DNA from: Crotalaria pallida
Lineage: Eukaryota; Streptophyta; Magnoliopsida; Fabales; Fabaceae
DNA length: 64,000 nucleotides
Reading direction: 5' to 3'
Assembly: GCA_037953625.1 (NCBI GenBank)
Contig: CM075649.1
Location: 127,593,290-127,657,289, forward strand
Position numbers and translations under genes: made by a program. Shown here in pieces: positions 23,401 to 34,924 of this stretch. The first letter of the stretch is position 1; the number at the start of each line of letters is the position of its first letter. Under the pieces are notes generated by a model that saw only the letters and a list, made by a program, of their open reading frames with translations, was not told the DNA's origin and did no database searches.

Positions 23401-26400
23401 AGATTTCAGCTTACGGCATGGATGGGAATCAAAATAAACTAAAAACAAATAGACCTACTTTATAAGGATAGCATATTAATGTTGTTATGTTTTGGACTTT
23501 TTGTTCATGATTGCTTGAGACACATATGGTTGACCGCCTTATTGGTTTAAATTTACTGCTCTAGTATTCTTAATACAGAATAAAGAAAGTACTAAATGAA
23601 AAAGTAAATGCACCTAATGTCCTACAGTAATAACTTGTGAAAATAAAAGACATTTAAGACTTACTTTATCTAGTACTAGGAGGATTTATAGGATGAAGTT
23701 GTGAGAGGAAATAAGATTTCTCATTTGAATTACTGTTACTGTCTTGGTTTTAAGAATGTTAGTTAAAGTCTTCTTTTGACATTTATTGCTTTGACATGTT
23801 GGTAATTCCAATTAAGTGGACTTTTATTTGTTCAATGTAAGCATGCAAGGGATGTGAATATGCTCATTTAAAGTGAACTTGTCCGTAAGTAATAAAGTAA
23901 ACATGTATCAAATCTGAAGTGTATCATGGTGACATGATCTTAACTGACTAATGAGTTAATGGTAGATAGACCCTTACTTGTTCACTTTACAAAAAATTTT
24001 ACTTTAGAGGATCCTTGTCTGTAAGGGATGATATGCTTTATCTTATAAAATTTGGGTCTTGCTAACAAGTGCCCTAAGGGCACTTGTTAAGGTTGCTAAA
24101 GGTGGTAAAACAATCATATGTTTGCATTAATCACTCTCTCGAAAATTTCAAAAATCATATTTTTCTATGCCAAAATACCACTTTTAGTTTCTTAACAAGT
24201 GCCCTTAGGGCACTTGTTAGCATTTTCCATAAAATTTAATCTCTGGCAGCACTGTCCAGTTCTTGTGGTTACTGGTTAGTGATTCCAAAATTTTGAATAT
24301 TCTTTTGGCCATAAATAGTAATTCTGGTCTGTTAGGAACCCCTCCTTCAGTCATCTGGTTGTTCTACTATTGCAGAATAATATCTTTCTTAAATGGTGAT
24401 TATTGTTCGACAGCTGCATACTAAGAGCTGAAAAGCCAGTTCCTATGCAATTAGTATTCGAAGCTTGTAGCTGATAGATATTGAATTCTATTTTGGAAAA
24501 TGTCATATTCCAGGATGAAGACATTAAAAATGCGATTGAAGATGCTGGGTTTGAAGCTGAAATCTTACATGAACCCAGCACACCTGTAAAGATGCCGCAT
24601 GGAACCCTGGTGGGACAGTTCACAATTGGAGGTATGACATGTGCAGCCTGTGTAAATTCTGTTGAAGGTATTCTGAGAAATCTTCCAGGAGTTAAAAGGG
24701 CTGTGGTAGCTTTGGCTACTTCATTAGGCGAAGTTGAATATGATCCTAGTGTAATTAGTAAAGATGATATAGTCAATGCAATCGAAGATGCTGGTTTTGA
24801 TGGTTCATTTGTACAGAGCAGTGAACAGGATAAAATAACTTTAGGGGTTGTTGGTGTGTACAGTTTGATTGAGACACAAGTTTTAGAAGGCATACTTAGC
24901 AGCATGAAAGGAGTAAGGCAGTTTCGCTTTGACCAGATATCTTGTGAATTAGATGTTCTGTTTGATCCTGAAGTTGTCAGTTCTAGATCCTTAGTTGATG
25001 GGATCCAGGGGGGAAGCAAAGGAAGGTTTAAATTACATGTAAGAAACCCTTATACAAGGATGGCTTCTAAAGATGTTGGAGAGGCGTCAACTATGTTTCG
25101 GCTCTTTATTTCCAGCCTGTTTCTTAGTGTGAGTTTCTTTAATCTCAACTCTGGTGACAATCTTTGTCTCTGCTTAATACTTTGTTTGTACTTTATTTTT
25201 AATCTAAAAAATTATATTTTCACTGTACTTCTTTTTCCTTCTTTATTTGTAATCGTTTCCATCTGATAGTGATATCTATGGATTTAAAATCAAATATGAA
25301 AATCCTTGTTAAATGATGTACCAGCACCGATTTAACAGCTACTCATTATAGGCTTGAACCTTGCTCTCTATCCAAACCACTTCCAAAGAGAAATTTAGGA
25401 GTAAATTTACTTGTCTTTTCTTAGATAAGGATTCTCAGAAGTATTGCAGTTAAGGGAGGAAAAGTAGAGTTGTATGACAGAAATGTGGGTGGGGGTAGAA
25501 ATTATCTTGTTGGATGTTGCTACAGTATCCTCAAACCTCAAACATTAAGGCATTAGGGTCGAGTGAACTACCCATTTAGAATCTGCAATTGTCAAATTCC
25601 TTAAACTTATGCTTCATGGGGATTGTATTGATCCATATATTTATCCAAAAAAAAAAAGTGGTTTATTGGTGCGATTATTCTTCATTAAAATATGTATAGA
25701 AGCAAAATTAGATCTGATATTGTTAATGAAAAGCATAATTGCCATTGTCGTATTCAAAATTTGAGAGTTAGTGTACTGTTTTGACGTCCCTTATGTTTTT
25801 ATGTTATTGTTTGATGATCATTTTGAATTGATTTTGCTTGATGCATGCAACAGATTCCTCTCTTCTTCATGCGGGTAGTTTGTCCTCATATACCAATGAT
25901 GTATACCTTGTTACTTCGGAGATGTGGGCCTTTCCTCATGGGTGATTGGTTGAAGTGGGGACTGGTGAGTATCATCCAATTTGGGATTGGGAAGCGCTTC
26001 TACATAGCAGCTGGCAGAGCTCTTAGAAATGGTTCAACAAATATGGATGTCTTGGTTGCTGTGGGAACTACTGCCTCTTATGTATATTCTGTTTGTGCTC
26101 TTCTGTATGGTGCTCTCTCTGGATTTTGGTCTCCTACATACTTTGAAACTAGTGCCATGCTCATAACATTTGTATTGTTGGGCAAGTATTTAGAATCCCT
26201 TGCAAAAGGAAAGACATCTGATGCCATCAAGAAATTAGTAGAACTTGCTCCTGCAACAGCTGTATTAGTTGTCAAAGATAAAGGTGCATATTCATTTTAT
26301 GTGCCTTGTTTAATTGTTTTCTTTTAATAAACTTTGGTCTTGATTCAATATCTTATATTTAGCTTGAAAAAACATTAACGAAGGTTACATTATTTTTCAT

Positions 26401-29400
26401 GTTCTAGATTTGATTAATGCAGTGTGTATGATCAAAATAGAAATTGAGGATAATAACTAAAATTGTGTTGATATTCTAGGTGGTAGATCTATTGACGAAA
26501 GGGAAATTGATTCTTTGCTCATTGAACCTGGTGACACATTAAAAGTTCTTCCTGGTACAAAGATTCCAGCTGATGGTGTTGTTACTTGGGGTTCAAGTTA
26601 TGTAAATGAGAGCATGGTGACTGGTGAATCTGTTCCTGTTTTGAAGGAGGTGAATGCATCCGTAATTGGTGGTACAATAAACTTGCATGGCATCCTTCAC
26701 ATTCAAGCTACCAAAGTAGGATCCGATACACTTTTGAGTCAGATAATTAATTTGGTTGAGACAGCGCAGATGTCGAAAGCTCCCATTCAGAAGTTTGCTG
26801 ATTATGTAAGTATTATGGTCATGGCTGTGTTTGACTATGTTGCACTTGGATGACCTTTACGATAGACTGTTGTATCATGTCTGGTGATGGCCAGGCACTT
26901 GACAACCACATAATTTCATTTAGTAATTAAGTTGTCTGTGGATGCTTGAAGATATATTCGATATGAACTCAGACTATTCTCTTGGTTTGCAGGTAGCAAG
27001 CATATTTGTGCCTACAGTTGTTTCTTTGTCGTTAGTGACACTATTGTGTTGGTAAAATTACCTTAATTGGTTGTCACATATTGATCACATTTTATTTTTA
27101 ATGATGATTGGAATGCTTATCCCTATTTTTCTCTATAAATTTTGGCTGATTATCTGTAGGTATATTGCTGGGTCTATTGGAGCTTACCCAGAAGAATGGC
27201 TGCCAGAAAATGGAAATCACTTTGTTTTTGCCCTCATGTTCTCAATATCTGTAATGGTGATTGCATGTCCCTGTGCGCTTGGCTTGGCAACACCAACGGC
27301 GGTCATGGTGGCAACAGGTGTAGGGGCTAACAATGGAGTATTAATTAAAGGAGGAGATGCCTTGGAAAGGGCTCAGATGGTGAAGTATGTCATATTTGAT
27401 AAAACAGGAACTCTGACTCAGGGAAAAGCCACTGTTACCACTGCCAAGGTATTCACCGGAATGGAACGTGGAGAGTTTCTTACTTTGGTGGCTTCTGCAG
27501 AGGTGAGTACCAATTTGTTGACGGTTGTTGCTTTCTTATTATTCTTTTTTTGATATGCAAGTAGTTACTAGGGTTTGAACTTTGAACCCGGGCGGACTAA
27601 CGCTTTATGTTCCGCAGCTTTACCAACTGAGCAAGCTACGGGGGACACTTTCTTATTATTCTTACAGTTCAGTTTGTTTGTAATATTGTCATTTGTCACA
27701 TATCTCGTTCGGAGCCTAGATCCAGGTGAAGTTATTGAGGACTTATAAGAGATATTTGTACATTTCCTATCCTCTCCTTGTCACAAACAGCTTAACTTCT
27801 TGAGTAGAAATGTGCGATGTCATGGCATGAGGAACAAGATTAGAGTATATTGACCGTTTCTTCTTATATGTTTGATTGACATAAAAGTTCGCTCTTCTAT
27901 TTCTTGTGAGGCCCACTAGATGATTCACTTATTGTTTGTTTTAATTCATTTTATTTTTATGATTCAGGCTAGCAGTGAACATCCACTGGCGAAAGCGATT
28001 TTAGAATATGCACGTCATTTTCATTTCTTTGATGACTCCTCTGCTACTATCGATACCCAAAATTATGCCAAGGAGTTGAAGTCTGGGTGGCTTTTTGATG
28101 TGTCTGACTTCTCTGCACTTCCAGGAAGAGGTGTACAATGCTTTATAGACAGGAAGCGTATTTTGGTAGTGTCTTTTTACTATTGTTCTATGGCTCTCCT
28201 TATCTACAAATATTGTGGACTTTGCTACATATTTTCCGATGAGTTTCTTATCAGAGCTGTCTGTCCTAACAGATTGGTAACAGGAAGCTAATTGTGGAAA
28301 GTGGCATCGATATTTCATCTGAAGTTGAAAATTTCGTGGTAGAGCTAGAAGAAAGTGCAGAGACAGGGATACTAGTAGCGTATGATGATATATTAATTGG
28401 AGTCTTAGGGGTTGCGGACCCACTAAAAAGAGAAGCTTCTGTAGTTATACAGGGCCTCCAGAAAATGGGTGTCACACCTGTTATGGTTACAGGAGATAAC
28501 TGGAGAACAGCTCGAGCTGTTGCGAAGGAGGTCTGTATATATTGTTTGTGTTTTACTTTGTTGGCTGTTAATGCTTAGTGTCCTGGTAGAGTGTAGTTTC
28601 ATGGATATTGTAGTTTTGGTGTGTGGAGTTGGGAAATTAAATTGCTTTGTGGACAGGCATATTTGGAACCAATGGTTGGGAGGATAAGTGTCATACCTAT
28701 AATCTAGTCTTGTGTTTTTTAGCAGCCCCGCAGTTGCTTTTGTTATCCATGATTGCTAGTAACGGCTGAAAGCAATAGTATGATTTTAAGTTAGTAACTA
28801 TTAATTTTTAGTTCCTGGAGCTCTCCATTATGAATTATAATTAGCAATAAGGCAAAATCGTTGCTAGTATAAAAGAGTTGAAACACTAATTTTATAGAAA
28901 TAGAAATGCTTTTTTTTGTTGAACTTAAGATAAGAAATGTGTCGTGTGACAGGTTGGCATTGAAGATGTTAGGGCAGAGGTTATGCCAGCAGGAAAGGCT
29001 GATGTTGTTCGTTCGTTTCAAAAAGATGGAAGCATAGTTGCAATGGTGGGCGATGGTATCAATGACTCTCCTGCATTAGCTGCTGCGGACGTTGGTATGG
29101 CAATTGGAGCTGGGACAGATATTGCAATAGAAGCTGCTGATTATGTGTTGATGAGAAATAACTTGGAAGATGTGATCACAGCCATCGATCTTTCCCGGAA
29201 GACATTTTCTCGTATTCGGTTAAATTATGTATTTGCAATGGCTTACAATGCTGTGGCTATACCTGTCGCTGCTGGAGTTTTTTATCCTTCAATGGGGATC
29301 AAGCTGCCACCATGGGTAGCTGGTGCATGCATGGCTCTCTCTTCTGTAAGTGTTGTATGCTCTTCTTTGCTTCTCCGAAGGTATAGAAGACCTAGAATTA

Positions 29401-29429
29401 CTGCAATACTTGAAATAATTGTAGAATAA
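20430..29429 (+). CDS. RAN1/HMA7: Copper-transporting P1B-type ATPase, RAN1/HMA7 type (nine exons)
   Basis: Likely loads copper into ethylene receptors in the secretory pathway, as Arabidopsis RAN1 does. Exons: 20430-20714, 24514-25128, 25854-26283, 26480-26805, 26993-27051, 27160-27502, 27968-28165, 28273-28530, 28953-29429. Every junction has GT...AG and keeps frame, giving 996 residues, close to RAN1 (about 1000). Metal-binding MTCAAC motifs lie at residues 54-59 and 136-141; a third HMA-like domain (about 211-270) lacks the CxxC. TGES is at 491-494, the transport CPC at 608-610, phosphorylated D652 in DKTGT, SEHP at 689-692, TGD at 825-827 and GDGIND at 871-876. No frame break was found. 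Intron 1 (3.8 kb) is full of MITEs; intron 6 holds a SINE. An AATAAA-like signal lies near 29444. The start matches the RAN1-like RDLQLTP N terminus. Confidence 0.95.
21050..21115. mobile_element. Minimal Stowaway-like MITE in ATPase intron 1
   Basis: The ends CTCCCTCCGGTTCG and CGGAGGGAG are inverted and flanked by TA on both sides. At 66 bp it is little more than the two termini. Confidence 0.7.
21387..21824. mobile_element. Old Stowaway-type MITE interrupted by a hAT MITE
   Basis: It starts CTCCATTTGGTTC after TA and ends near AAAGGGAG; the interior matches the 18411-18684 element (for instance AAATGTTGGAC and GTAATTAAATG-like blocks). It is split by the insertion at 21543-21704. Confidence 0.6.
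21543..21704. mobile_element. hAT MITE nested in the Stowaway element
   Basis: Inverted termini GGATTCTCTGCAGTCA and TGACTGCAGAGAATCC lie just inside the edges. An 8-bp perfect duplication, CTAAATAA, flanks it (21535-21542 and 21705-21712). Confidence 0.75.
22005..22184. mobile_element. Stowaway-like MITE in ATPase intron 1
   Basis: The ends CTCCCTCCG and CGGAGGGAG are inverted and flanked by TA. The 180-bp interior contains two copies of an ACATTGTGAAAC block. Confidence 0.7.
22841..23225. mobile_element. Mutator-like foldback MITE with 9-bp target duplication
   Basis: A near-perfect palindrome of 385 bp. The ends read GAGTGAAGGCCCAATTTGGT and, on the opposite strand, GAGTGAACACCCAATTTGGT. 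The arms continue to the centre through GGACTAAAGTG and GTTAACATAATGAAACAC blocks. A perfect 9-bp duplication, TTTTTATTT, flanks it (22832-22840 and 23226-23234). It lies in intron 1 of the copper-ATPase gene. Confidence 0.85.
24060..24222. mobile_element. Short MITE with palindromic termini
   Basis: The left end TGCTAACAAGTGCCCTAAGG and its inverse at the right end each contain a palindrome (AAGTGCCCTAAGGGCACTT). The 163-bp unit lies about 290 bases before exon 2 of the ATPase gene. No target duplication was identified. Confidence 0.7.
27547..27647 (-). mobile_element. Short tRNA-derived SINE in ATPase intron 6
   Basis: On the minus strand it begins GTCCCCCGTAGCTTGCTCAG, with an A-box-like TTGCTCAGTTGG and a B-box-like GGGTTCAAAGTTC, and ends in an A-rich tail. 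A 16-bp perfect duplication, CTTTCTTATTATTCTT, flanks it (27531-27546 and 27648-27663). At 101 bp it is close to a bare tRNA-related head with a tail. Confidence 0.8.
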
Positions 29430-29705
29430 CTAGAAGTTAATGAGAATAAATCCAGATTTAAAGGTCTTAGTTTCTGGGTGTATGTAGATGAATTTGTGTG
29501 GAACTTGTAATTCCAATTTTCTGCTTGTTCCTTCATTTCCCGAGCTCCTTAGGTAGCTGCCAATTACATGTAATGTGTGTGTCCTGCTGCAGAGCGAGTT
29601 GATGAGATCTTTCCGGTCTCAAGCGGCCCTCACCTCGTTTGCTGAGGTGAGTGCCAAAGCGCTTAAACACCTACAATTTCTATGGATCAATGGAATGATA
29701 ACGAA

Positions 29706-29803
29706 GATGAAGAGAGAAAAGTGTGTTACAAGAGAAACGTAGAAAACAAAATACGATGAAGAGAGAAAAGTGTGTTACAAGAGAAACGTAGAAAACAAAA
29801 TAC
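29706..29803. repeat. Tandem duplication of a 49-bp unit
   Basis: Two adjacent, essentially identical copies of a unit starting GATGAAGAGAGAAAAGTGTG (29706-29754 and 29755-29803), downstream of the ATPase gene. Confidence 0.85.
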
Positions 29804-29829
29804 AGAGAAATCATGATTGTGTTGAATCT

Positions 29830-30794
29830 TTACCGAATTCATTGCATAGATCAAGTGTATAGATAATGTGCTTGATTTTACTATTGATTAATACCAACTC
29901 ACATGACTATAGCGAATACCAAAGCACCTTCAACTGACTTTATAAGTTAAAACTGACCGTCAGCTACTCGCTAATTATAGTTAACTAACGTTAAGAGCAT
30001 ATTCAAGAAAATAAATGTGGTCAAGACTCAAGATGAGGCAAGGAGGTAAGAACTAATTATCCTTAATTGGTCAGAGCGTAGAGGGATTTGGATTCTTGTT
30101 TTAAATTTTAGTGGGTTTTAACACTAATGTTAGAGTAATATTGTGTTAGAGAATCCATTGTGTTAGTGATGAATCCCTGAGTAGATCAAGTAGATTCCTT
30201 GGGAGAATGCAGTGTCAGGAATTGGTTTGAGGGCTTTGGGGTGGATTTGCTTCTGGGGTGTGTTAAAGCTTTGAAAAAGGAGATGACTTGATAACAATGG
30301 ATGAGAGATGAGACTGTAGATCCCATGTCATTTTGTCAAATCATGTAGTTGGGGATTGCTTATTAGTTTATCTGTTGCAATATAATCCCCCGTATGCTAA
30401 GGAAAGTAGTTAGTTTTATGAATTGTTTAATTAAAATTTTATTCTCTCAACTTTTCTTAAAAAATTCACACTCATTGATTTAAAAAAAAAAGGAAGATAG
30501 TGAAAGCATTTAATAATAACAAAAAAAAAATAAATTTTGCATAAAAAATATAAAGTGATTTATAATTAAGACAAATTTTTTTCTAAAAAATGACCTATAA
30601 AAAAACGAAAGGAGCAGTAATGCAGAACGAAATTGTCTTAAAAAATTAATGGAGAATGAAATGTGAATTTTCAGAACTTTCACAATTATAAAAAGGAAAA
30701 ATGTCAATTATTTTACACGTGCTGTAGAGGAAAGGGATTGAAACAAGTAAATGGCACCAAAGGTTAAATATACGTGCGGCAGAGGAAATGAGTA
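29830..30794. other. Intergenic, no gene seen
   Basis: AT-rich sequence downstream of the ATPase gene with short poly-A runs. No ORF or repeat of note. Confidence 0.5.
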
Positions 30795-31067
30795 CTCCCT
30801 CCGGTCCTATTTATAAGACCCTTTTGGGGTTTTTATTTTGGTCCTATTTATAAGACCCTTTTTCAATTTTCAATACCATTTAATTACTTCTTTCCACTAA
30901 CACCCCTATAAAGTCAACACTTTTTAGAGTTCCAATAATAATTATAGGGGTAATTTTGAAAAAGTATATCAAATTTTCACATTTCCAATGCCACTAACCA
31001 ATTTATCCACTCTCCTTGGTGGAAGTGAAAAACCCCAAAAGGGTCTTATAAATAGGACCGGAGGGAG
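30795..31067. mobile_element. Stowaway MITE, well preserved copy
   Basis: The ends CTCCCTCCGGTCCTATTTAT and ATAAATAGGACCGGAGGGAG are inverted, with TA on each flank (30793-30794 and 31068-31069). This is the best-preserved member of the family also found at 18411 and 21387. Confidence 0.9.
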
Positions 31068-32052
31068 TATATTACAGAGTAAAACATTTATTTTGTCTTT
31101 CAAAGATACATTCATCAAGTTAACTTGCAAAGATAATAATGATTAATTGAGTTTATGAAAATTTAGATACTGTAGTTATTTTATTTATTTTTCTAGGAAC
31201 TAATTTGATGGAAATGCAAATTTTTGGAGGAAGTTTTACCGCTTAGTTAGAAAGGCCGGGACCGAATATTGAGTTTCAAGAGGCCAACAAGAAAATAAAT
31301 TTCATGTAACATAGATGTGTATGTTGGGTTGGATGATGAGTGTCAGAGGCACAAAAATACCAAGAAAAATCATAGGCAAAACAATTAGGATGAATGTAAA
31401 ATTTTTTTGTTCTTATTTATCTGTTTTGTTTAGAAGTTAAAGAGTATAATAATTTTTAGGACTTAGGATTATGTTAATAAGTGTTCTAAAAACATTGCTC
31501 AAGTATTCAAAAAAATTAAGTCAACATCGAAAAATCAAGTTCATCAACACATCTCGATATATTCAATGTATTATTTTCATGTATGCCCTTATATACAATA
31601 TTGTCTTGATTTATATAAATAATTGAAAAAAATTAATGAACATGAAAAAATTGCATATTGAAAAAAAAAACTTTATTTTTAATAAAAATTAACATAATCA
31701 TTACCTTTCTTAAATAGATGAATTCGAAGCATTGAAATATTCTATAATAGAATACACCTGCTCATCTTACCTCTCTTTGAATGAGCAAGGTATGGTGGCT
31801 AAGAGCTGATAGATATTTACATTTTCAACTTTACGCCGCACGTTTTTCTGACCAAGAAGAACACGACCATCACAAACGTTAAAACGTATTCATTCTATTT
31901 CACATGTAATTTAATTTAAGGTTACAAATAATTAAAGATTAAAAATTATTAAATAAGAATTTGAAATATTTTAATTAAAATATCTTTGTGTAATTAACAT
32001 TTGGAGAAACAAAAGGATAAGAGTTAAGAAAGAAACCTAATAAATAAATGTA
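31068..32052. other. Intergenic, no gene seen
   Basis: AT-rich; no coding ORF or clear repeat. Confidence 0.5.
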
Positions 32053-32325
32053 GAGTTAATAGTCACTTTGGTTCGCGAAATATATTGGTCATCAATTTAA
32101 TACCCTAAAAATTTTTGACATCAATTTAGTCACCCAAAAATCAAGATGACATCATAAAGTGTGAATTTTGATCCCTACAAGATTCATATGGGCATCAAAT
32201 AAGTCTTTAAAAGGACCAATGTGATAACATATTAATCTTTGGGGGACTAGGTGGATGTAAAAAATCTTTTGAGGACTAAATTGACAATTAATATAATTTC
32301 TAGGGACCAAAATGACTATTAACTC
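32053..32325. mobile_element. Mutator-like MITE with 9-bp duplication
   Basis: The ends GAGTTAATAGTCACTTTGGT and, on the opposite strand, GAGTTAATAGTCATTTTGGT are inverted. The flanks ATAAATGTA and ATAAAAGTA match at 8 of 9 bases. The interior has alternating TAGTCC/GGACTA-type blocks like the 22841 element. Confidence 0.7.
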
Positions 32326-33398
32326 ATAAAAGTATAATTAAAAAAAAGTTAATATAGTTACGTATTTGGTTTTAAAAACAATATATATGAAAAATATTTA
32401 AAAAAAAATTACACTATATTGCATATTTTCACCTATCCCAATTATAAGAAGAAAAAAATTAACTTCATACTATTTAAAGAAACTGTTGAGTGTATTTAAT
32501 TTTTTCAAATTTATAAAAAAATAGAAATTCTTTAAAAATATATGTGAAAATGAATAAAAAATTAAATAAGATAATTATTTTATAAAAATATTTTTAAAAT
32601 AAAAAAAATTATCAATAAGCAATGAGTTAATTTTTTTTAATTGAGATCTTGAGATCATTGACAAGAATGTTTTCTTTCTTATGTACCGAAGGGAGTATGA
32701 ACGCAGGGAGTAACAATGAGTCCAAAAGTGATGTCAGTCCTTGTTAGTTGTTACCAGGTTTTATACTTTCTTTTTTCATTCGGATTTTTTTGGTACGACT
32801 TAGGTATATCCGAATTCATTTCGGATGGTGTATTTAGATATAGCAAATTTTTCTTTATGAATTTTTTATATCAACAAAAAATTGAATTTGAGATCTTATT
32901 AAAATGATATCGAATCGTTTATCGTTCGTCTCAACACCGGTTATTAAATACCTGATTTTAACACGGTATTTCCTGGAAGCACCCTGCCTTTGGCTTCAAG
33001 TTTCTCCCCTGTCTCGATCAAAGAATAGTCAAAACTTTGACCTTTTTATTTTGACTATGACAAGGTTCTGTATACATAATAATGTGACGGGGAAAATAAT
33101 AAGGTGAATATCAAAATTTAGACAATGTTTTTAATTTCATGTATTTTAGAGAAACATGAAATTTAGTCACTGTTTTAATATCAAAGAATTAAAAAAAACT
33201 GTTAATCAATATCTTTAAAACATTAATTAAAGAAAAAAAATATAGCTTTATCTTAAAAAATATTAAATCTAAAATAATTAAAACTAATTGAACTTAAATT
33301 TTTTATACAAAATTTTTTAATATATTTTTTAATCAATATTTTTAGAATACTGATTAATAAAACTCAAAATAATATGCCATAAAAGGAAATAAATGTAT
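32326..33398. other. AT-rich intergenic DNA with an old MITE
   Basis: A degraded Stowaway-like unit is possible at about 32429-32695 (CACCTATCCCAATTATAAG at one end, ACCGAAGGGAGTA at the other). No gene is seen; the two small ORFs at 32716-33107 have no recognisable features. Confidence 0.4.
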
Positions 33399-33660
33399 AT
33401 TTCCTCCGGTCTCATTTTTAAGTAAAAATAAACAATTCACACTTATTAAGGGAGTTACTTGAGTGTATTTAATTTTCTCAAATTCATAAAAAAAATAGAC
33501 TATTTTAGTAAATTTACATTTGGAATGAAATAAAAATTAAATAACTCAGCCACATTATGAGAATATTTTAGAAATAATTGTATTGAAAATAGAAAGTTAG
33601 TTAATTTTTGCTTATATTAGTAGAGCGTTTTTTTTGCTTATAAATGAGACCGGAAGAAGT
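33399..33660. mobile_element. Stowaway-like MITE, degraded
   Basis: The left end is TTCCTCCGGTCTCATTTTTA and the right end is its near complement TAAATGAGACCGGAAGAA. The interior is AT-rich. Confidence 0.6.
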
Positions 33661-34111
33661 AAGGTATAACAATAATTTTTTTTTAACAATGCTTATTACA
33701 ATAGAATCATTATATCAAAACACTGAGCTAATTTCATATGAAAAGCTAACTCAACAATTGATATTATTATGCTTATTAGATATTGCATAAAAAATTATTT
33801 TGAGGAATTGCTGTCTAATCGAACATGATCGTATCAAAAAATTATTAGCTGGTTTAATTTTACACTATCAAATCATTTATAATTTATAATTTAGATCAAT
33901 AATAATTTGATACATAAAAAATAAAAGAAATAAAATGGATAAATAGTTATTTTTATTAAGACTCTAATAATTCTTCTTGTGGTGTCACGTGTGTAGACAT
34001 TGGAGCCAAGCCTCATTAATTATTTCATTCATCACCTTAAAGCACTATATCATGATGGAGGGTGAGGAGTGAAGTTATTCCACCTACTACTACTTAGCTT
34101 CCAAAACCCAT

Positions 34112-34924
34112 ATGAGCAGTGATACCATGACTGCTATTACTGATCAGTACTGGATGCAGTTCTATCAGCAACCACCACCTCTCATGGATGATGACACCAT
34201 CTTGCCACCCAAAGAAGGATCATTTCCATTTCCTGATGCAACTTTTATGACTAATAATACTCCCACCATGCAATCATCAGAGGGCATGTTGAGCCCAAAA
34301 ACCAATTCATACACCACCACCAATAATAATAGCCAATTGATTCCAAAGGGCAACAGCAGTAGTTGTAATAATAATACTAATTATGTGCCCAAACCAATCA
34401 GAAGAAGGTCTAGAGCTTCTAAGAAAACCCCAATCACACTCCTCAATGCAAATACCAACAACTTCAGGGCTCTAGTGCAACAATTCACAGGGTGTCCTAC
34501 CACAGCCATGTCTTCACTTGGGGTCCATAAGGGACCTATTACCTTAAATTTCAAAAATGGTAGCAGAGTGCAGCAGAGTCATCATCATCATAACTCAACT
34601 AGACTAGTGCCACAAATTGGTGGTGGTGGAAGTCATAATAGTAATAATCATGTTCATCCTCAAGCAGCCGCATCAGTCACACAGATTCTGTGGCAGAAGC
34701 AACAAGATCATCATCAACAACAACTGCATCATCAACAACAATTGTTCCAAGAGCAGCAGGGTGGTAATTACTCGTTTGAATATATGAAGAATAGTAATTT
34801 TGTTCCAACTTTGGGTAACTCTAGGCCTAGCATGGAGGTCTCTGATGATGGATTGGTTATGGGTAATGATTTTAGTTCGCATGATCTAACTAGTGTCAAT
34901 GCCTTCTCCAATGATACTTATTAA
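34112..34924 (+). CDS. VQ-motif protein, VQ22/JAV1-like transcriptional regulator
   Basis: VQ proteins are plant nuclear co-regulators that bind WRKY transcription factors through the VQ motif; the VQ22/JAV1 subgroup restrains jasmonate defence responses. The intronless frame encodes 270 residues. The motif FRALVQQFTG (residues 118-127) fits FxxxVQxxTG, with F in place of the usual L before TG. A basic stretch, RRRSRASKKTP, stands just before it (about 97-107), as in the VQ22 subgroup. The flanks are low complexity: Asn/Ser/Thr-rich up to about residue 90, and His/Gln-rich at about 195-218. The C terminus is acidic/Ser-rich. The start is the first ATG that opens the frame. VQ identity is firm; the VQ22/JAV1 assignment is an inference from the motif context. 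Confidence 0.9.
   Translation: MSSDTMTAITDQYWMQFYQQPPPLMDDDTILPPKEGSFPFPDATFMTNNTPTMQSSEGMLSPKTNSYTTTNNNSQLIPKGNSSSCNNNTNYVPKPIRRRSRASKKTPITLLNANTNNFRALVQQFTGCPTTAMSSLGVHKGPITLNFKNGSRVQQSHHHHNSTRLVPQIGGGGSHNSNNHVHPQAAASVTQILWQKQQDHHQQQLHHQQQLFQEQQGGNYSFEYMKNSNFVPTLGNSRPSMEVSDDGLVMGNDFSSHDLTSVNAFSNDTY

Noticed and set aside
24351..25019. 222-residue ORF on the minus strand
   Set aside because: It lies antisense to exon 2 of the copper-ATPase gene, whose sense frame has clear family motifs. The antisense frame is Ser/Pro/Thr-rich with no domain, a shadow ORF.
27547..27647. Possible tRNA gene on the minus strand in ATPase intron 6
   Set aside because: A- and B-box text is present, but the tail is A-rich and a 16-bp target duplication surrounds it, so it is a SINE. 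I could not fold a convincing cloverleaf.
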